Shown: in pieces, positions 42,351 through 51,253 of the stretch
Layout of the letters: each line of letters starts with the position of its first letter
How positions within the stretch are numbered: position 1 is the first letter of the stretch
Origin: CAXBCP01 sp963977005
GTDB lineage: Bacteria > Pseudomonadota > Alphaproteobacteria > MPNO01 > UBA830
Assembly (NCBI GenBank): GCA_963977005.1
Contig: CAXBMQ010000022.1
Coordinates: 1 to 64,000, forward strand
Reading direction: 5' to 3'
DNA length: 64,000 nt
Translations under genes and position numbers: made by a program
Notes under the pieces: generated by a model
What the model was told of the DNA's origin: nothing
Database searches by the model: none
What the model saw: only the letters and a program-made list of their open reading frames with translations

Positions 42351-43523
42351 ATGCTCGAATTATTTGCGGTGATCTGGGACTACGTAATTCCCTTTCTGGT
42401 GGTCCTGACCGTGCTCGTGTTCGTGCATGAGATGGGGCACTACCTTGCCGCGCGGAAATGCGGCATCCGGGTAGAGGTGTTCTCGGTCGGGTTCGGACGC
42501 GAGATCTTCGGCTGGACTGATAAGGTCGGCACCCGCTGGAAACTGAGTGCGATCCCGTTCGGCGGCTACGTCAAGATGTTCGGCGAGATGCAGACCCACA
42601 GGGATGCGCCGCCCGAGCGGGAAAACGGTGCCCCGGCGCCGGCAGATGACGGCAGCGGCATTGCCACCGGCGCGCCCGACGCCTTCGATTCCAAATCGCT
42701 GGGCCAGCGCGCTTTCGTGGTTTTCGCGGGACCGCTTGCAAATTTCCTGTTTGCGATCGTTATCCTCGCGGGGATGTTCATGACGGTCGGCCAGCCCTTC
42801 ACGCCGTCGGATATCGGCACCGTCATTCCGAATTCCGCGGCGGAACGCGCCGGCTTTCAGCCCGGCGACGTGATCACCGGCATCGACGGCACGCGCGTCG
42901 AGCGGTTCGAACAGGTCATCCGGACAGTCCAGTTGCGCCCCGGCGAGACGCTGGTCTTCCAGGTCCAGCGCGGCGACCGCGAAATTTCCCTGACTGCCGT
43001 GCCCGATGTGCTGGATCAGAAAGACCGCTTCGGCAACCAGCAGCGAATTGGCCGCCTCGGTATTTCCCGTGCCGGTACGGATATGAAGCTTATCAAGCAC
43101 GATCCGTTGACGGCGGTGTGGCGTGCGACGACTGAAACCTACGTGCTGACCGGCAGTATTTTTTCGGCCCTGGGGCAGATCATCCGGGGGACCCGCTCGA
43201 CGAAGGAACTCGGCGGTCCGATCCGGATCGCGGAAATGTCGGGCAACGTCTGGCAGGCCGGTCTGATAAGCGTGCTGATGTTTGCAACGATCCTGTCGAT
43301 AAACCTCGGACTGATAAACCTGTTTCCGGTGCCGATGCTGGATGGCGGACATCTGCTTTTCTATGCGATCGAAGCGCTGCGGGGTCGGCCGCTGGGGCTG
43401 CGGGCACAGGAATACGGCTTGCGGATCGGGATTGCGATGGTCATGGCCCTGATGGTCTTCGCAACCTGGAACGATCTTGTGCAGTTACGGGTCGTCGACT
43501 TTTTCGTAAATCTGGTAACGTGA
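42351..43523 (+). CDS. rseP: RIP metalloprotease RseP/MmpA
   Basis: Site-2 membrane protease that cuts membrane-bound regulators such as anti-sigma factors and signal peptides. ATG 42351 gives 390 residues (the preceding TTG would add one). The zinc site H26-E27-x-x-H30 lies in FVHEMGHYLAARKCG; a single PDZ domain occupies the middle (about 125-210, with GFQPGDVITGIDG); the second motif is NLFPVPMLDGGHL (D331). It starts 42 bases after dxr and its stop overlaps the bamA GTG. Confidence 0.95.
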   Translation: MLELFAVIWDYVIPFLVVLTVLVFVHEMGHYLAARKCGIRVEVFSVGFGREIFGWTDKVGTRWKLSAIPFGGYVKMFGEMQTHRDAPPERENGAPAPADDGSGIATGAPDAFDSKSLGQRAFVVFAGPLANFLFAIVILAGMFMTVGQPFTPSDIGTVIPNSAAERAGFQPGDVITGIDGTRVERFEQVIRTVQLRPGETLVFQVQRGDREISLTAVPDVLDQKDRFGNQQRIGRLGISRAGTDMKLIKHDPLTAVWRATTETYVLTGSIFSALGQIIRGTRSTKELGGPIRIAEMSGNVWQAGLISVLMFATILSINLGLINLFPVPMLDGGHLLFYAIEALRGRPLGLRAQEYGLRIGIAMVMALMVFATWNDLVQLRVVDFFVNLVT

Positions 43524-45844
43524 AGATCGACGGCGTGATGAAACCGAAATCAAAAAGCGTCGGCCGCGCGTTCCACCGGTTGCTCACAACGCTGTTCGCA
43601 ATAACAGTGTTGGCTGCGGCTTTCGCGCATACAGCGCAGGCGCAGGGACTTGACAATCGTCTGCGCGAAATCCGGGTGGAAGGCGCTCAGCGGATCGAAG
43701 CGGATACAGTGCGGTCGTACATGGGACTGCGCGCGGGCGATCAGGTTACGGCGGCGGGGCTCGACAAGTCGCTCAAGGCGCTCTTTGCGACGGGCTTGTT
43801 TGCAGACGTCAATATACGCCAGGACGGGCCCGACGTTGTCGTGCGGGTGGTTGAAAACCCGATCATCAACCGGATCGCGTTCGAGGGAAACAAGCGGATT
43901 TCGAACGAGATTCTGAACGACGAGGTAAAGCTGCGGCCCCGTATCGTGTTTACCCGTGCCCGGGTGCAGACCGATCTTCAGCGGATTATGGACGTATACC
44001 GGCGCAGCGGGCGTTTCTCGGCGACCGTCGTGCCCAAGGTGATCCAGCTTCCCCAGAACCGTGTCGACCTGGTCTTCGAGATCAGTGAAGGCGAATTGAC
44101 CGAGATCCGCAAAATCGCGTTTGTCGGCAACAAGGAATTCGACGACGGCGACCTGAGGGAGGTCATTCAGACGCGGGAGACCGCCTGGTACCGTTTTCTG
44201 TCGTCCGACGATACGTACGATCCGGACCGGCTGACCTTCGACCGCGAACTGCTCCGCCGGCATTACCTGGCGAACGGGTATGCGGACTTTCGCGTGATAT
44301 CCGCCGTGGCCGAACTGACGCCGGACAGCTCTGCGTTTTTCGTGACATTCACCGTGGACGAGGGCGAGCGCTATAAATTCGGCAAGATAGACATCACGAC
44401 CCAGCTGAAGGACCTCGATGTCGCCAAACTCCGCGAAGAGCAGTCGATCGAGACGGGCGACTGGTACAATGCGGACGAGGTCGAGGGATTGATCGGCAAG
44501 TTGACGGATGCCGTCGGCGTCCTCGGCTATGCGTTTGTCGATATTCGTCCCCGCGTTCGCCGCGACAGGAAAACCCGGACCATCGACGTCACTTTCGTTA
44601 TTCAGGAAGGGCCGCGTGTCTTCGTCGAACTGGTGAAGATATCGGGCAATGTGCGTACGCTGGACAAGGTCATCCGCCGTGAAGTCCTGCTTGTCGAGGG
44701 CGATGCCTTCAACACATCGAAATTGCGACGGACCCGTCAGCGCATTCGTAATCTCGGGTTCTTTGAGCGGGTCGAGATTGAAAACAAGGCGGGGTCGGCG
44801 CGCGACAAGACCGTCGTCGAGGTGTCCGTCAAGGAACGTTCGACCGGCGAGATTTCGTTCGGCGCCGGTTTTTCGAGTTCCAGCGGTGTGCTGGGCGACG
44901 CCAGTATCCGCGAACGAAACCTGCTGGGCAGGGGCCAGGATCTCCGTCTCGGGGTGCAGATTGGCGAGCGCCAGCAGCAGATCGACCTGTCCTTCACGGA
45001 ACCCTACTTTCTGGACAAGAACCTGTCTGCCGGGTTCGACATCTTCAGTACCAGCAGGGATCTACAGAACGAAAGCTCCTTCGATCGCGAATCTCTTGGT
45101 TTTTCCTTGAGGACCGGTTACCGGATCACAGAGCCTTTGTCACAGACGTGGCGCTATACGTTGCGCGAGGACAAGATCACCGACGTCGCATCGGATGCTT
45201 CTCTGGCGATCAAGGAACAGGAAGGCGAATTTATCACCTCCTCGGTCGGCCAGTCGCTGCTTTACGACAAGCGGGACGATAAATTCAATCCGACAAAGGG
45301 CTATTTCGTCGAACTGGAAAATACCGTTGCCGGGCTGGGCGGCGATTCCAATTACCTGCGGAACGAACTGTCCGGCGGCACGTTCTATCAGATCTACGAC
45401 AAATGGATCGTCAATGTGGGCGCGGGCGCGGGTTATATTATCGGCCTCGGTGACGATATTCGAATCATCGACCGGTTCTTCCTGGGCGGCAAAACCCTTC
45501 GCGGTTTCGAGGATTCGGGTGTTGGGCCGCGGGACAGAGCCTCCGGCGACTCTATCGGCGGCAACTGGTTCTACCGGACCACCGTGGGCCTGACGTTCCC
45601 GCTGGGGCTTCCGAATGAATTCGGTGTCCGGGGACGCGTCTTTACCGATGCCGGCAGCATCGGGGAGAATGACAGCTCGTTCGCAACCGTGACGGATACC
45701 GCTTCTGTTAGAATGTCCGTCGGAACAGGTATATTATGGGACTCTCCGTTCGGTCCGGTGAATATCGATTTCGCCAAAGCGTTGTTAAAGGAGGATTTCG
45801 ATGAGACAGAGCTTGTCAGGTTTAGTTTCGGGGCAAGATTTTGA
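43520..45844 (+). CDS. bamA: Outer membrane protein assembly factor BamA
   Basis: Core of the machine that folds beta-barrels into the outer membrane. GTG 43520 overlaps the rseP stop; ATG 43538 (MKPKSKSVGRAF) is an alternative. A signal peptide ends near HTAQAQG. Five POTRA repeats occupy about residues 45-440, then a 16-strand barrel with the invariant RGF in TLRGFEDSGVGPRD and a C-terminal phenylalanine (FSFGARF) as the barrel recognition signal. The stop overlaps the next start. Confidence 0.97.
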   Translation: MKIDGVMKPKSKSVGRAFHRLLTTLFAITVLAAAFAHTAQAQGLDNRLREIRVEGAQRIEADTVRSYMGLRAGDQVTAAGLDKSLKALFATGLFADVNIRQDGPDVVVRVVENPIINRIAFEGNKRISNEILNDEVKLRPRIVFTRARVQTDLQRIMDVYRRSGRFSATVVPKVIQLPQNRVDLVFEISEGELTEIRKIAFVGNKEFDDGDLREVIQTRETAWYRFLSSDDTYDPDRLTFDRELLRRHYLANGYADFRVISAVAELTPDSSAFFVTFTVDEGERYKFGKIDITTQLKDLDVAKLREEQSIETGDWYNADEVEGLIGKLTDAVGVLGYAFVDIRPRVRRDRKTRTIDVTFVIQEGPRVFVELVKISGNVRTLDKVIRREVLLVEGDAFNTSKLRRTRQRIRNLGFFERVEIENKAGSARDKTVVEVSVKERSTGEISFGAGFSSSSGVLGDASIRERNLLGRGQDLRLGVQIGERQQQIDLSFTEPYFLDKNLSAGFDIFSTSRDLQNESSFDRESLGFSLRTGYRITEPLSQTWRYTLREDKITDVASDASLAIKEQEGEFITSSVGQSLLYDKRDDKFNPTKGYFVELENTVAGLGGDSNYLRNELSGGTFYQIYDKWIVNVGAGAGYIIGLGDDIRIIDRFFLGGKTLRGFEDSGVGPRDRASGDSIGGNWFYRTTVGLTFPLGLPNEFGVRGRVFTDAGSIGENDSSFATVTDTASVRMSVGTGILWDSPFGPVNIDFAKALLKEDFDETELVRFSFGARF

Positions 45845-46434
45845 TACATAAAATCAGCGTATCGATATCTCTCGCCCTTTTAGGGGCGTTCGCCCTTGTC
45901 GTTCTGCCGGCGAAGGTAGATGCGCAGGAAATTCCCGTGCCGAAAATCGGTGTGGTTGACGTCCAGAAAGTCCTGAGGGATTCCAAGGCTGCCAAGAGCA
46001 TTCGGCCTGAATTCGAGAAAATGCGTAAGGCATTTCAGAAACAGGTGAGCGAACAGGAGCAGAGACTGCGTCAGGCTGAACAGGAGCTCAGCCGTCAGCG
46101 GGCTATTCTTGCGCCGGAAGCTTTCAGTCAGAAACGCCGGGCCTTTAGCGAGGAAGCGCGGAAGGCGCAAAGCTCTGTACAGGAGCGTCGGCGGCAGCTC
46201 GACCGGGCTTTCAATGATACCAAGAACGAAATCCTGAAAAACCTGGTCGTCGTCGCCCAGGAAGTTGCCGAGGCCAAGAAGCTCAACATGCTGCTGGAAA
46301 AGCGTTTTGTGTTTTTGTCAGCGAAAACGATGGACGTGACCAATGAGGTGATTGCCCGGCTGGACAAACGTTTGCCGAAACTCGCCGTCAAAATGGGCAA
46401 AGCGAACCAGGGCACCGGCAAAGGCAAGAACTAG
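45841..46434 (+). CDS. skp: OmpH/Skp family periplasmic chaperone
   Basis: Holds unfolded outer-membrane proteins in the periplasm. A TTG start (45841) overlaps the bamA stop and gives 197 residues. A signal peptide (cleavage near PAKVDAQ) precedes PKIGVVDVQKVLRDSKAAK, the family N-terminal strand, followed by a long charged coiled coil (about 60-130). An ATG start is not available at the right place. Position between bamA and lpxD is the standard one. lpxD follows after 2 bases. Confidence 0.92.
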   Translation: MIHKISVSISLALLGAFALVVLPAKVDAQEIPVPKIGVVDVQKVLRDSKAAKSIRPEFEKMRKAFQKQVSEQEQRLRQAEQELSRQRAILAPEAFSQKRRAFSEEARKAQSSVQERRRQLDRAFNDTKNEILKNLVVVAQEVAEAKKLNMLLEKRFVFLSAKTMDVTNEVIARLDKRLPKLAVKMGKANQGTGKGKN

Positions 46435-46436
46435 CC

Positions 46437-47465
46437 ATGGCGCCGGATCCCAGGTTTTTCCCCGCCGCCGGACCATTTTCGCTGGAACAGCTTGCAGAGA
46501 TCGCGGAAGCGACTGTTGAAGGAACCGCGCCCGCAGGCACTGTTTTTACCAATGTCGCCGCGCTCGACGATGCCGATGCCGCCACCGTCAGCTTCCTCGA
46601 CAACAAGGCGTACGCGGATCAATTTCGCCAGAGCGAGGCCGGGTGCTGTATCGTCGCGCCGAAGTTTGCAGCCGAGGCACCCGACGGGATGACCTGTCTG
46701 GTGACGGATACGCCTTATCTTTCCTATGCCCGGGTGGCGGAGGCTTTCCATCCGGATATCGAAAATTCCTATTGTCCCGCCGAGAACGGTCCGAATATTC
46801 ATCCGACTGCGCAAATCGGCGCGGGAACGATAGTGGGTGCCGGAACGATTGTCGGTCCGGGCGCGGAGATAGGCGCCGATTGCCGCATTGGCCCCAACGC
46901 CTATATCGGAGATGGGGTCCGCATCGGCGACCGGTGCAGGATCGGCCCGTCGGTGTCGGTTCGCTTTGCCCTGCTGGGTAATGACGTCTCGCTTTTTGCC
47001 GGCGTGAGAATAGGCGAGCCCGGATTCGGGTTTGCGGTATCATCGACGGGCGCCGTGACGGTCCCTCAACTTGGACGTGTCGTTATCGAGGATCATGTCG
47101 AGGTTGGCGCAAACTCGACAATCGATCGCGGCGCCGGGCCCGATACGGTCGTCGGGGCGGGCACGAGGATTGATAATCTGGTACAGATCGGGCACAACGT
47201 CCGGATCGGAAAGAGTTGCATTATCGTTGCACAAACCGGGATTGCGGGGAGCTGTAAAATCGGTAACGGCGTCCAGTTGGGCGGACAGGCAGGCATCGCG
47301 GGGCATCTCGATATCGGCGACGGCGCGCGGGTCGCTGCCCAGTCGGGAGTCCATCGCGACGTCGAAGCAGGGTCTACAATCGGCGGTACGCCAGCTGTGC
47401 CGCTGCGCGAGCATTTCAGGCGTCTCACGGCCCTCGCGCGACTAGCAGGAGAAAAAGGAAGGTAG
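46437..47465 (+). CDS. lpxD: UDP-3-O-(3-hydroxyacyl)glucosamine N-acyltransferase
   Basis: Third step of lipid A synthesis: N-acylation of UDP-3-O-acylglucosamine. The 342 residues have an N-terminal uridine-binding domain and a left-handed beta-helix of hexapeptide repeats (IGAGTIVGAGTIVGPGAEIG and similar from about residue 120 to 300) with conserved DRGAGPDTVVG and QIGHNVRIG (catalytic His). It is one base upstream of fabZ. Confidence 0.96.
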   Translation: MAPDPRFFPAAGPFSLEQLAEIAEATVEGTAPAGTVFTNVAALDDADAATVSFLDNKAYADQFRQSEAGCCIVAPKFAAEAPDGMTCLVTDTPYLSYARVAEAFHPDIENSYCPAENGPNIHPTAQIGAGTIVGAGTIVGPGAEIGADCRIGPNAYIGDGVRIGDRCRIGPSVSVRFALLGNDVSLFAGVRIGEPGFGFAVSSTGAVTVPQLGRVVIEDHVEVGANSTIDRGAGPDTVVGAGTRIDNLVQIGHNVRIGKSCIIVAQTGIAGSCKIGNGVQLGGQAGIAGHLDIGDGARVAAQSGVHRDVEAGSTIGGTPAVPLREHFRRLTALARLAGEKGR

Positions 47466-47466
47466 A

Positions 47467-47934
47467 ATGGATACTGTGGAAACAACTGGCCAGTTGGATC
47501 TGATCGATATCAACCGGATCATGGAATTGATCCCCCATCGCTACCCTTTCCTGATGATAGAACGCGTGATCGATATTGTGCCCGGCGTGAAGGCGACCGG
47601 CGTCAAGAATGTGTCGATCAACGAGCCGTATTTTGTCGGTCACTTTCCCGAAAAGCCGGTGATGCCGGGCGTTCTTATCATCGAGGCGATGGCGCAGACC
47701 GCCGCCGTTCTGGTGGTTCACACGCTTGGTAAAGAGGCCGAAGGCAAGCTCGTCTATTTCATGTCTGTCGACGGGGCCCGGTTCAGGAAGCCGGTCGAGC
47801 CGGGCGACCAGATTCACGTCGAAGTGGTCAAGCAGCGAACGCGGGGCAATGTATGGAAATTCGCCGGCCGGGCAATGGTTGGCGACACCCTGGTCGCGGA
47901 GGCTACCTACGCCGCCATGATCATGACGGATTGA
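47467..47934 (+). CDS. fabZ: 3-hydroxyacyl-[acyl-carrier-protein] dehydratase FabZ
   Basis: Hot-dog fold dehydratase of fatty acid elongation, 155 residues. Active-site residues H59 (VGHFPEKPVMPG) and E73 (LIIEAMAQTAA) correspond to His54 and Glu68 in E. coli; LIPHRYPFLMIERV is the family opening. It lies between lpxD and lpxA as in most Proteobacteria, linking supply of hydroxyacyl chains to lipid A. ATG 47467 follows GGAGAAAAAGGAAGG. Confidence 0.97.
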   Translation: MDTVETTGQLDLIDINRIMELIPHRYPFLMIERVIDIVPGVKATGVKNVSINEPYFVGHFPEKPVMPGVLIIEAMAQTAAVLVVHTLGKEAEGKLVYFMSVDGARFRKPVEPGDQIHVEVVKQRTRGNVWKFAGRAMVGDTLVAEATYAAMIMTD

Positions 47935-47941
47935 GAACTTT

Positions 47942-48742
47942 ATGAGCAATATACATCCCACGGCAATCGTGGATGCCTCGGCGGATATCGGCGACGGTGT
48001 CGCGATCGGCCCCTATAGTGTTGTCGGGCCCGACGTGACCATCGGTGACGGCTGCGTCTTGCTGTCCCACGTGGTGCTCGACGGCCGGACAGCCCTGGGC
48101 CCGAACTGCCGGATTTATCCGTTTGCGTCGATCGGTCACCAGCCGCAGGACATGAAATACCATGGCGAACCGTCGACGCTGACGATCGGGGCCAACAATA
48201 TCTTTCGCGAACATGTGACGGTAAATCCCGGTACCGAGGGTGGCGGGATGGTCACGTCGATCGGGAATAACTGCCTGTTCATGGTGGGCGCCCACGTCGC
48301 GCATGACTGTGTTGTCGGCAATCATGTCATTATGGCGAATAATGCGACCCTTGCCGGACACGTGGTCGTTGACGATTTCGCGATTATCGGCGGGCTGTCC
48401 GCCATCCACCAGTTCTGCCGGATCGGCCGTCATGCGATGGTCGGCGGCATGTCCGGCGTCGAGAGCGATGTCATTCCCTATGGTTCGGTCATGGGCGACC
48501 GTGCGCGGCTGAGCGGGCTGAATATTGTCGGTCTGAAACGCCGCGGGTTTTCGCGGTCGGATGTGACGGCGCTTCGCAAGGCTTATCGTCTGATGTTCGC
48601 CGAAGAGGGCACGATGGCCGAACGTCTCGACGATGTGCATGAAAGCTTCAGCGAGCATGAAGCCATTATGGAAATTCTCGACTTTCTGAGGTCGGATTCG
48701 AGCCGCGCGATCTGTCAGCCAAAAGCCGAGCAAGGTGCGTAA
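47942..48742 (+). CDS. lpxA: UDP-N-acetylglucosamine O-acyltransferase
   Basis: First committed step of lipid A synthesis. The 266 residues start with IHPTAIVDASADIGDGVAIG and continue as a left-handed beta-helix; MVGAHVAHDCVVGN contains the catalytic histidine region and the C-terminal helical domain begins near RRGFSRSDVTALRKAY. Length matches the family. It overlaps lpxI by eight bases. Confidence 0.97.
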   Translation: MSNIHPTAIVDASADIGDGVAIGPYSVVGPDVTIGDGCVLLSHVVLDGRTALGPNCRIYPFASIGHQPQDMKYHGEPSTLTIGANNIFREHVTVNPGTEGGGMVTSIGNNCLFMVGAHVAHDCVVGNHVIMANNATLAGHVVVDDFAIIGGLSAIHQFCRIGRHAMVGGMSGVESDVIPYGSVMGDRARLSGLNIVGLKRRGFSRSDVTALRKAYRLMFAEEGTMAERLDDVHESFSEHEAIMEILDFLRSDSSRAICQPKAEQGA

Positions 48743-49568
48743 GCTTGGCATAATTGCCGGTGGCGGTGCGCTGCCCGGACAAATTGTCTCTGCCTGCCGC
48801 GATACCGGAAGGCCCCATATCGTTCTGGCTTTCGAGGGGAGCGCCGATCCGGCATCGTTTGACGGTGCCCCGGTAGAATGGATCCGGGCGTCGGGCATCA
48901 GCAAGGCGCTTGATATCGCTCGCCGGGAAAAGGTCGAGGAACTCGTTCTGGTCGGCGGCATTCAGCGCCCGTCGATGTTAGAGTTGATGCGCGACGCCAG
49001 GTCCGCGAAATTTCTCGCCAAGGTCGGCACCCGTTTGTTGGGAGACGACAATCTCCTGTCCGCGGTTGTCCGCGAAATAGAAGAGTCCGAGGGCTTTCGC
49101 GTCATCGGGCCGGAAGTCATTCTGGAAGATATCCTCGCAACAGCGGGCAGTTACGGTGCGGTGGCGCCCGATGACGATGCCCGCGCCGATATTGCGCGCG
49201 GCGTCGCGGCCCTGCGTGTCATGGGCGAACTCGATATCGGTCAGGGGGCGGTCGTTCAAAACGGCCGGATCCTCGGGGTCGAGGGTGCCGAGGGGACCGA
49301 TCGGCTGATCGAACGCTGCGCCGAATTCGTTCGCAGCGATTCCCCCGGCGGCGTGTTCGTCAAAGCGCCAAAGCCGTCGCAGGAACGCCGGATCGATCTG
49401 CCCGCCGTCGGGCTGTCGACGCTGCGGAACGTGATCCGGGCGGGCCTGCGCGGGATGGCGGTGGAGGCCGGCGGCGTGCTGGTGCTGGATCGCCAGGAAA
49501 TGATCGCGGAGGCCGACCGTGCAGGCGTATTTTTCGTCGCTTTCGATCCCGCCGGCGACGCCGGCTGA
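48735..49568 (+). CDS. lpxI: UDP-2,3-diacylglucosamine pyrophosphatase LpxI
   Basis: Hydrolyses UDP-2,3-diacylglucosamine to lipid X; the alphaproteobacterial replacement for LpxH, with a different fold. GTG 48735 overlaps the lpxA end and gives 277 residues. Typical LpxI segments are LGIIAGGGALPGQIV, KVGTRLLGDDNLLSAVVREI (active-site region), and AGLRGMAVEAGGVLVLDRQE with a GVFFVAF ending. Place between lpxA and lpxB supports the call. Confidence 0.95.
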   Translation: MRKLGIIAGGGALPGQIVSACRDTGRPHIVLAFEGSADPASFDGAPVEWIRASGISKALDIARREKVEELVLVGGIQRPSMLELMRDARSAKFLAKVGTRLLGDDNLLSAVVREIEESEGFRVIGPEVILEDILATAGSYGAVAPDDDARADIARGVAALRVMGELDIGQGAVVQNGRILGVEGAEGTDRLIERCAEFVRSDSPGGVFVKAPKPSQERRIDLPAVGLSTLRNVIRAGLRGMAVEAGGVLVLDRQEMIAEADRAGVFFVAFDPAGDAG

Positions 49569-49579
49569 CCGGCGCGGGC

Positions 49580-50773
49580 ATGAACGATCCTGAAGAAACA
49601 CCGTTGATCTGGCTGATCGCCGGCGAGCCGTCGGGCGATCTTATCGGCGCGCGGCTGATCGCGGCCCTCAACGAGCGGGCAGGCGGGCAGTTCCGCATCG
49701 CGGGGATCGGCGGCGAGGCGATGGAGAGCGCCGGGCTGCAAAGCCGGTTCCCCATTTCGGATATCGCCGTGATGGGGCTTATCGAGATTATCCCCCGAAT
49801 TCCCCTGATAAAGCGCCGGATGCGCGAGACGATCGCGCAGATCAAACAGGATAACCCGGCGATTGTGGTGTCGATCGACGTGCCGGGCTTCTGCTACGAC
49901 GTCTGGAAGGAGCTGCGGGGGACCGATATACCGCTTGTGCATTACGTTGCGCCGACGGTCTGGGCCTGGCGGCCGGACCGGGCGAAAAAGTTCGCCCGCG
50001 AACTGGATCACCTGATGGCGCTTCTGCCGTTCGAGCCGCCCTATTTCGAGAAAGAAGGCCTCGATTGTACGTTTGTCGGGCACCCGGTGCTCGAAGGCGG
50101 TGCGGACAAGGGCGACGGGCTGCGGTTCAGAACGCAACACGGCATCGGCGCAGAGGCTACGGCGATCTGCGTATTGCCGGGAAGCCGCCGCGGAGAGCTC
50201 AAGCGTCTGGCGGAGGTCTTCAGGCAATCGGCAGAGGTTATCGCCGCGAAACATCCCGATGCCGTGTTCGTGTTTCCAACCGTGTCATATCTGAAGACGC
50301 AGGTCACGGAACTGGCGGAGACCTGGCCGGGGCGTACGGTTGTCGTCGGTTCGATCGCCGAGAAATTCGATGCGATGCAGGCCTGCGATGTGGCAATGGC
50401 GGCGTCCGGCACGGTATCGCTCGAACTTGCGATGGCCCGGGTGCCGCATATCGTGGCCTACCGGATGAATGCGCTGACCGTCAGAATCGTGAAGCTGCTT
50501 CACGGGGTGAACCAGAAATTCGTCAATCTTGTAAATATTCTGCTGGACCGGGAAGTCGTTCCCGAATTCATCCAGGAACGCTGTCGCAGCGACCTTATCG
50601 CCGACTATATATGCCGCTTGCTGGCCGATCCCGCCCTGCGCGAAAATCAGATGAATTCGATCGACAGCGCACTATCGATGCTCCGTCCGGCAAGCGGCTC
50701 GCCCAGTGCGGCTGCGGCATCGGTCGTGGCGTCCTTGATGGCGCCGCACCACGCTTCACCAGAAAAGAGGTAA
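49580..50773 (+). CDS. lpxB: Lipid-A-disaccharide synthase
   Basis: Glycosyltransferase that joins lipid X and UDP-2,3-diacylglucosamine into the disaccharide core. The 397 residues have AGEPSGDLIGARLI at the start, the segment HYVAPTVWAWRPDRAKKF and the nucleotide-binding LPGSRRGELKRL followed by AASGTVSLELAMARVPHIVAY. It starts 11 bases after lpxI. gloA follows after three bases. Confidence 0.97.
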   Translation: MNDPEETPLIWLIAGEPSGDLIGARLIAALNERAGGQFRIAGIGGEAMESAGLQSRFPISDIAVMGLIEIIPRIPLIKRRMRETIAQIKQDNPAIVVSIDVPGFCYDVWKELRGTDIPLVHYVAPTVWAWRPDRAKKFARELDHLMALLPFEPPYFEKEGLDCTFVGHPVLEGGADKGDGLRFRTQHGIGAEATAICVLPGSRRGELKRLAEVFRQSAEVIAAKHPDAVFVFPTVSYLKTQVTELAETWPGRTVVVGSIAEKFDAMQACDVAMAASGTVSLELAMARVPHIVAYRMNALTVRIVKLLHGVNQKFVNLVNILLDREVVPEFIQERCRSDLIADYICRLLADPALRENQMNSIDSALSMLRPASGSPSAAAASVVASLMAPHHASPEKR

Positions 50774-50776
50774 ATC

Positions 50777-51184
50777 ATGACATCAGAGAAATCCGGCTTC
50801 CGGCTGCTGCACACGATGATCCGCGTGAAGGATGCGGATAAATCCATCGATTTCTATTCGCGTCATCTCGGGATGACGGTGCTGCGCAAAAAGGATTTCC
50901 CCGGCGGGAAATTCACCAACATCTTTATGGGCTACGGCGACGAGACCGATCATACGGTGCTCGAACTGACCCATAACTGGGATCAGGACGAGCCTTATAC
51001 CCACGGGTCGGGCTTCGGGCATCTCGCGGTCGCGGTGCCGGATATCTACGCGGCGTGCGCGGAGATGGAGAAAGAGGGTGTCAGCATTCCACGCCCGCCC
51101 GGGCCGATGAAGCACGGCACGACCGTGATCGCCTTTATCGAGGACCCGGATGGCTACAAGATTGAGCTGATCGAGCGCGGCTGA
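50777..51184 (+). CDS. gloA: Lactoylglutathione lyase (glyoxalase I)
   Basis: Metal-dependent isomerase that converts the methylglyoxal-glutathione hemithioacetal to S-lactoylglutathione. All four metal ligands are recognisable in 135 residues: H12 (LHTMIRVKD), E63 (VLELTHNW), H82 (GHLAVAV) and E130 (YKIELIERG). The sequence resembles the Ni-dependent E. coli GloA. It closes the long plus-strand run, 3 bases after lpxB, and is followed by a terminator. Confidence 0.95.
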   Translation: MTSEKSGFRLLHTMIRVKDADKSIDFYSRHLGMTVLRKKDFPGGKFTNIFMGYGDETDHTVLELTHNWDQDEPYTHGSGFGHLAVAVPDIYAACAEMEKEGVSIPRPPGPMKHGTTVIAFIEDPDGYKIELIERG

Positions 51185-51210
51185 CCCGCGGGCCGGTCGA
51201 AAGACATAAA

Positions 51211-51238
51211 AAAAGCCCCGCATTTCTGCGGGGCTTTT
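51211..51238. terminator. Bidirectional Rho-independent terminator between gloA and gltA
   Basis: AAAAGCCCCGC (51211-51221) and GCGGGGCTTTT (51228-51238) form an 11-pair stem with loop ATTTCT. There are T-runs on both strands, as expected between two convergent genes. It ends the long rpsB-to-gloA run and gltA. Confidence 0.93.
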
Positions 51239-51253
51239 CGTGATTGGTGACGT

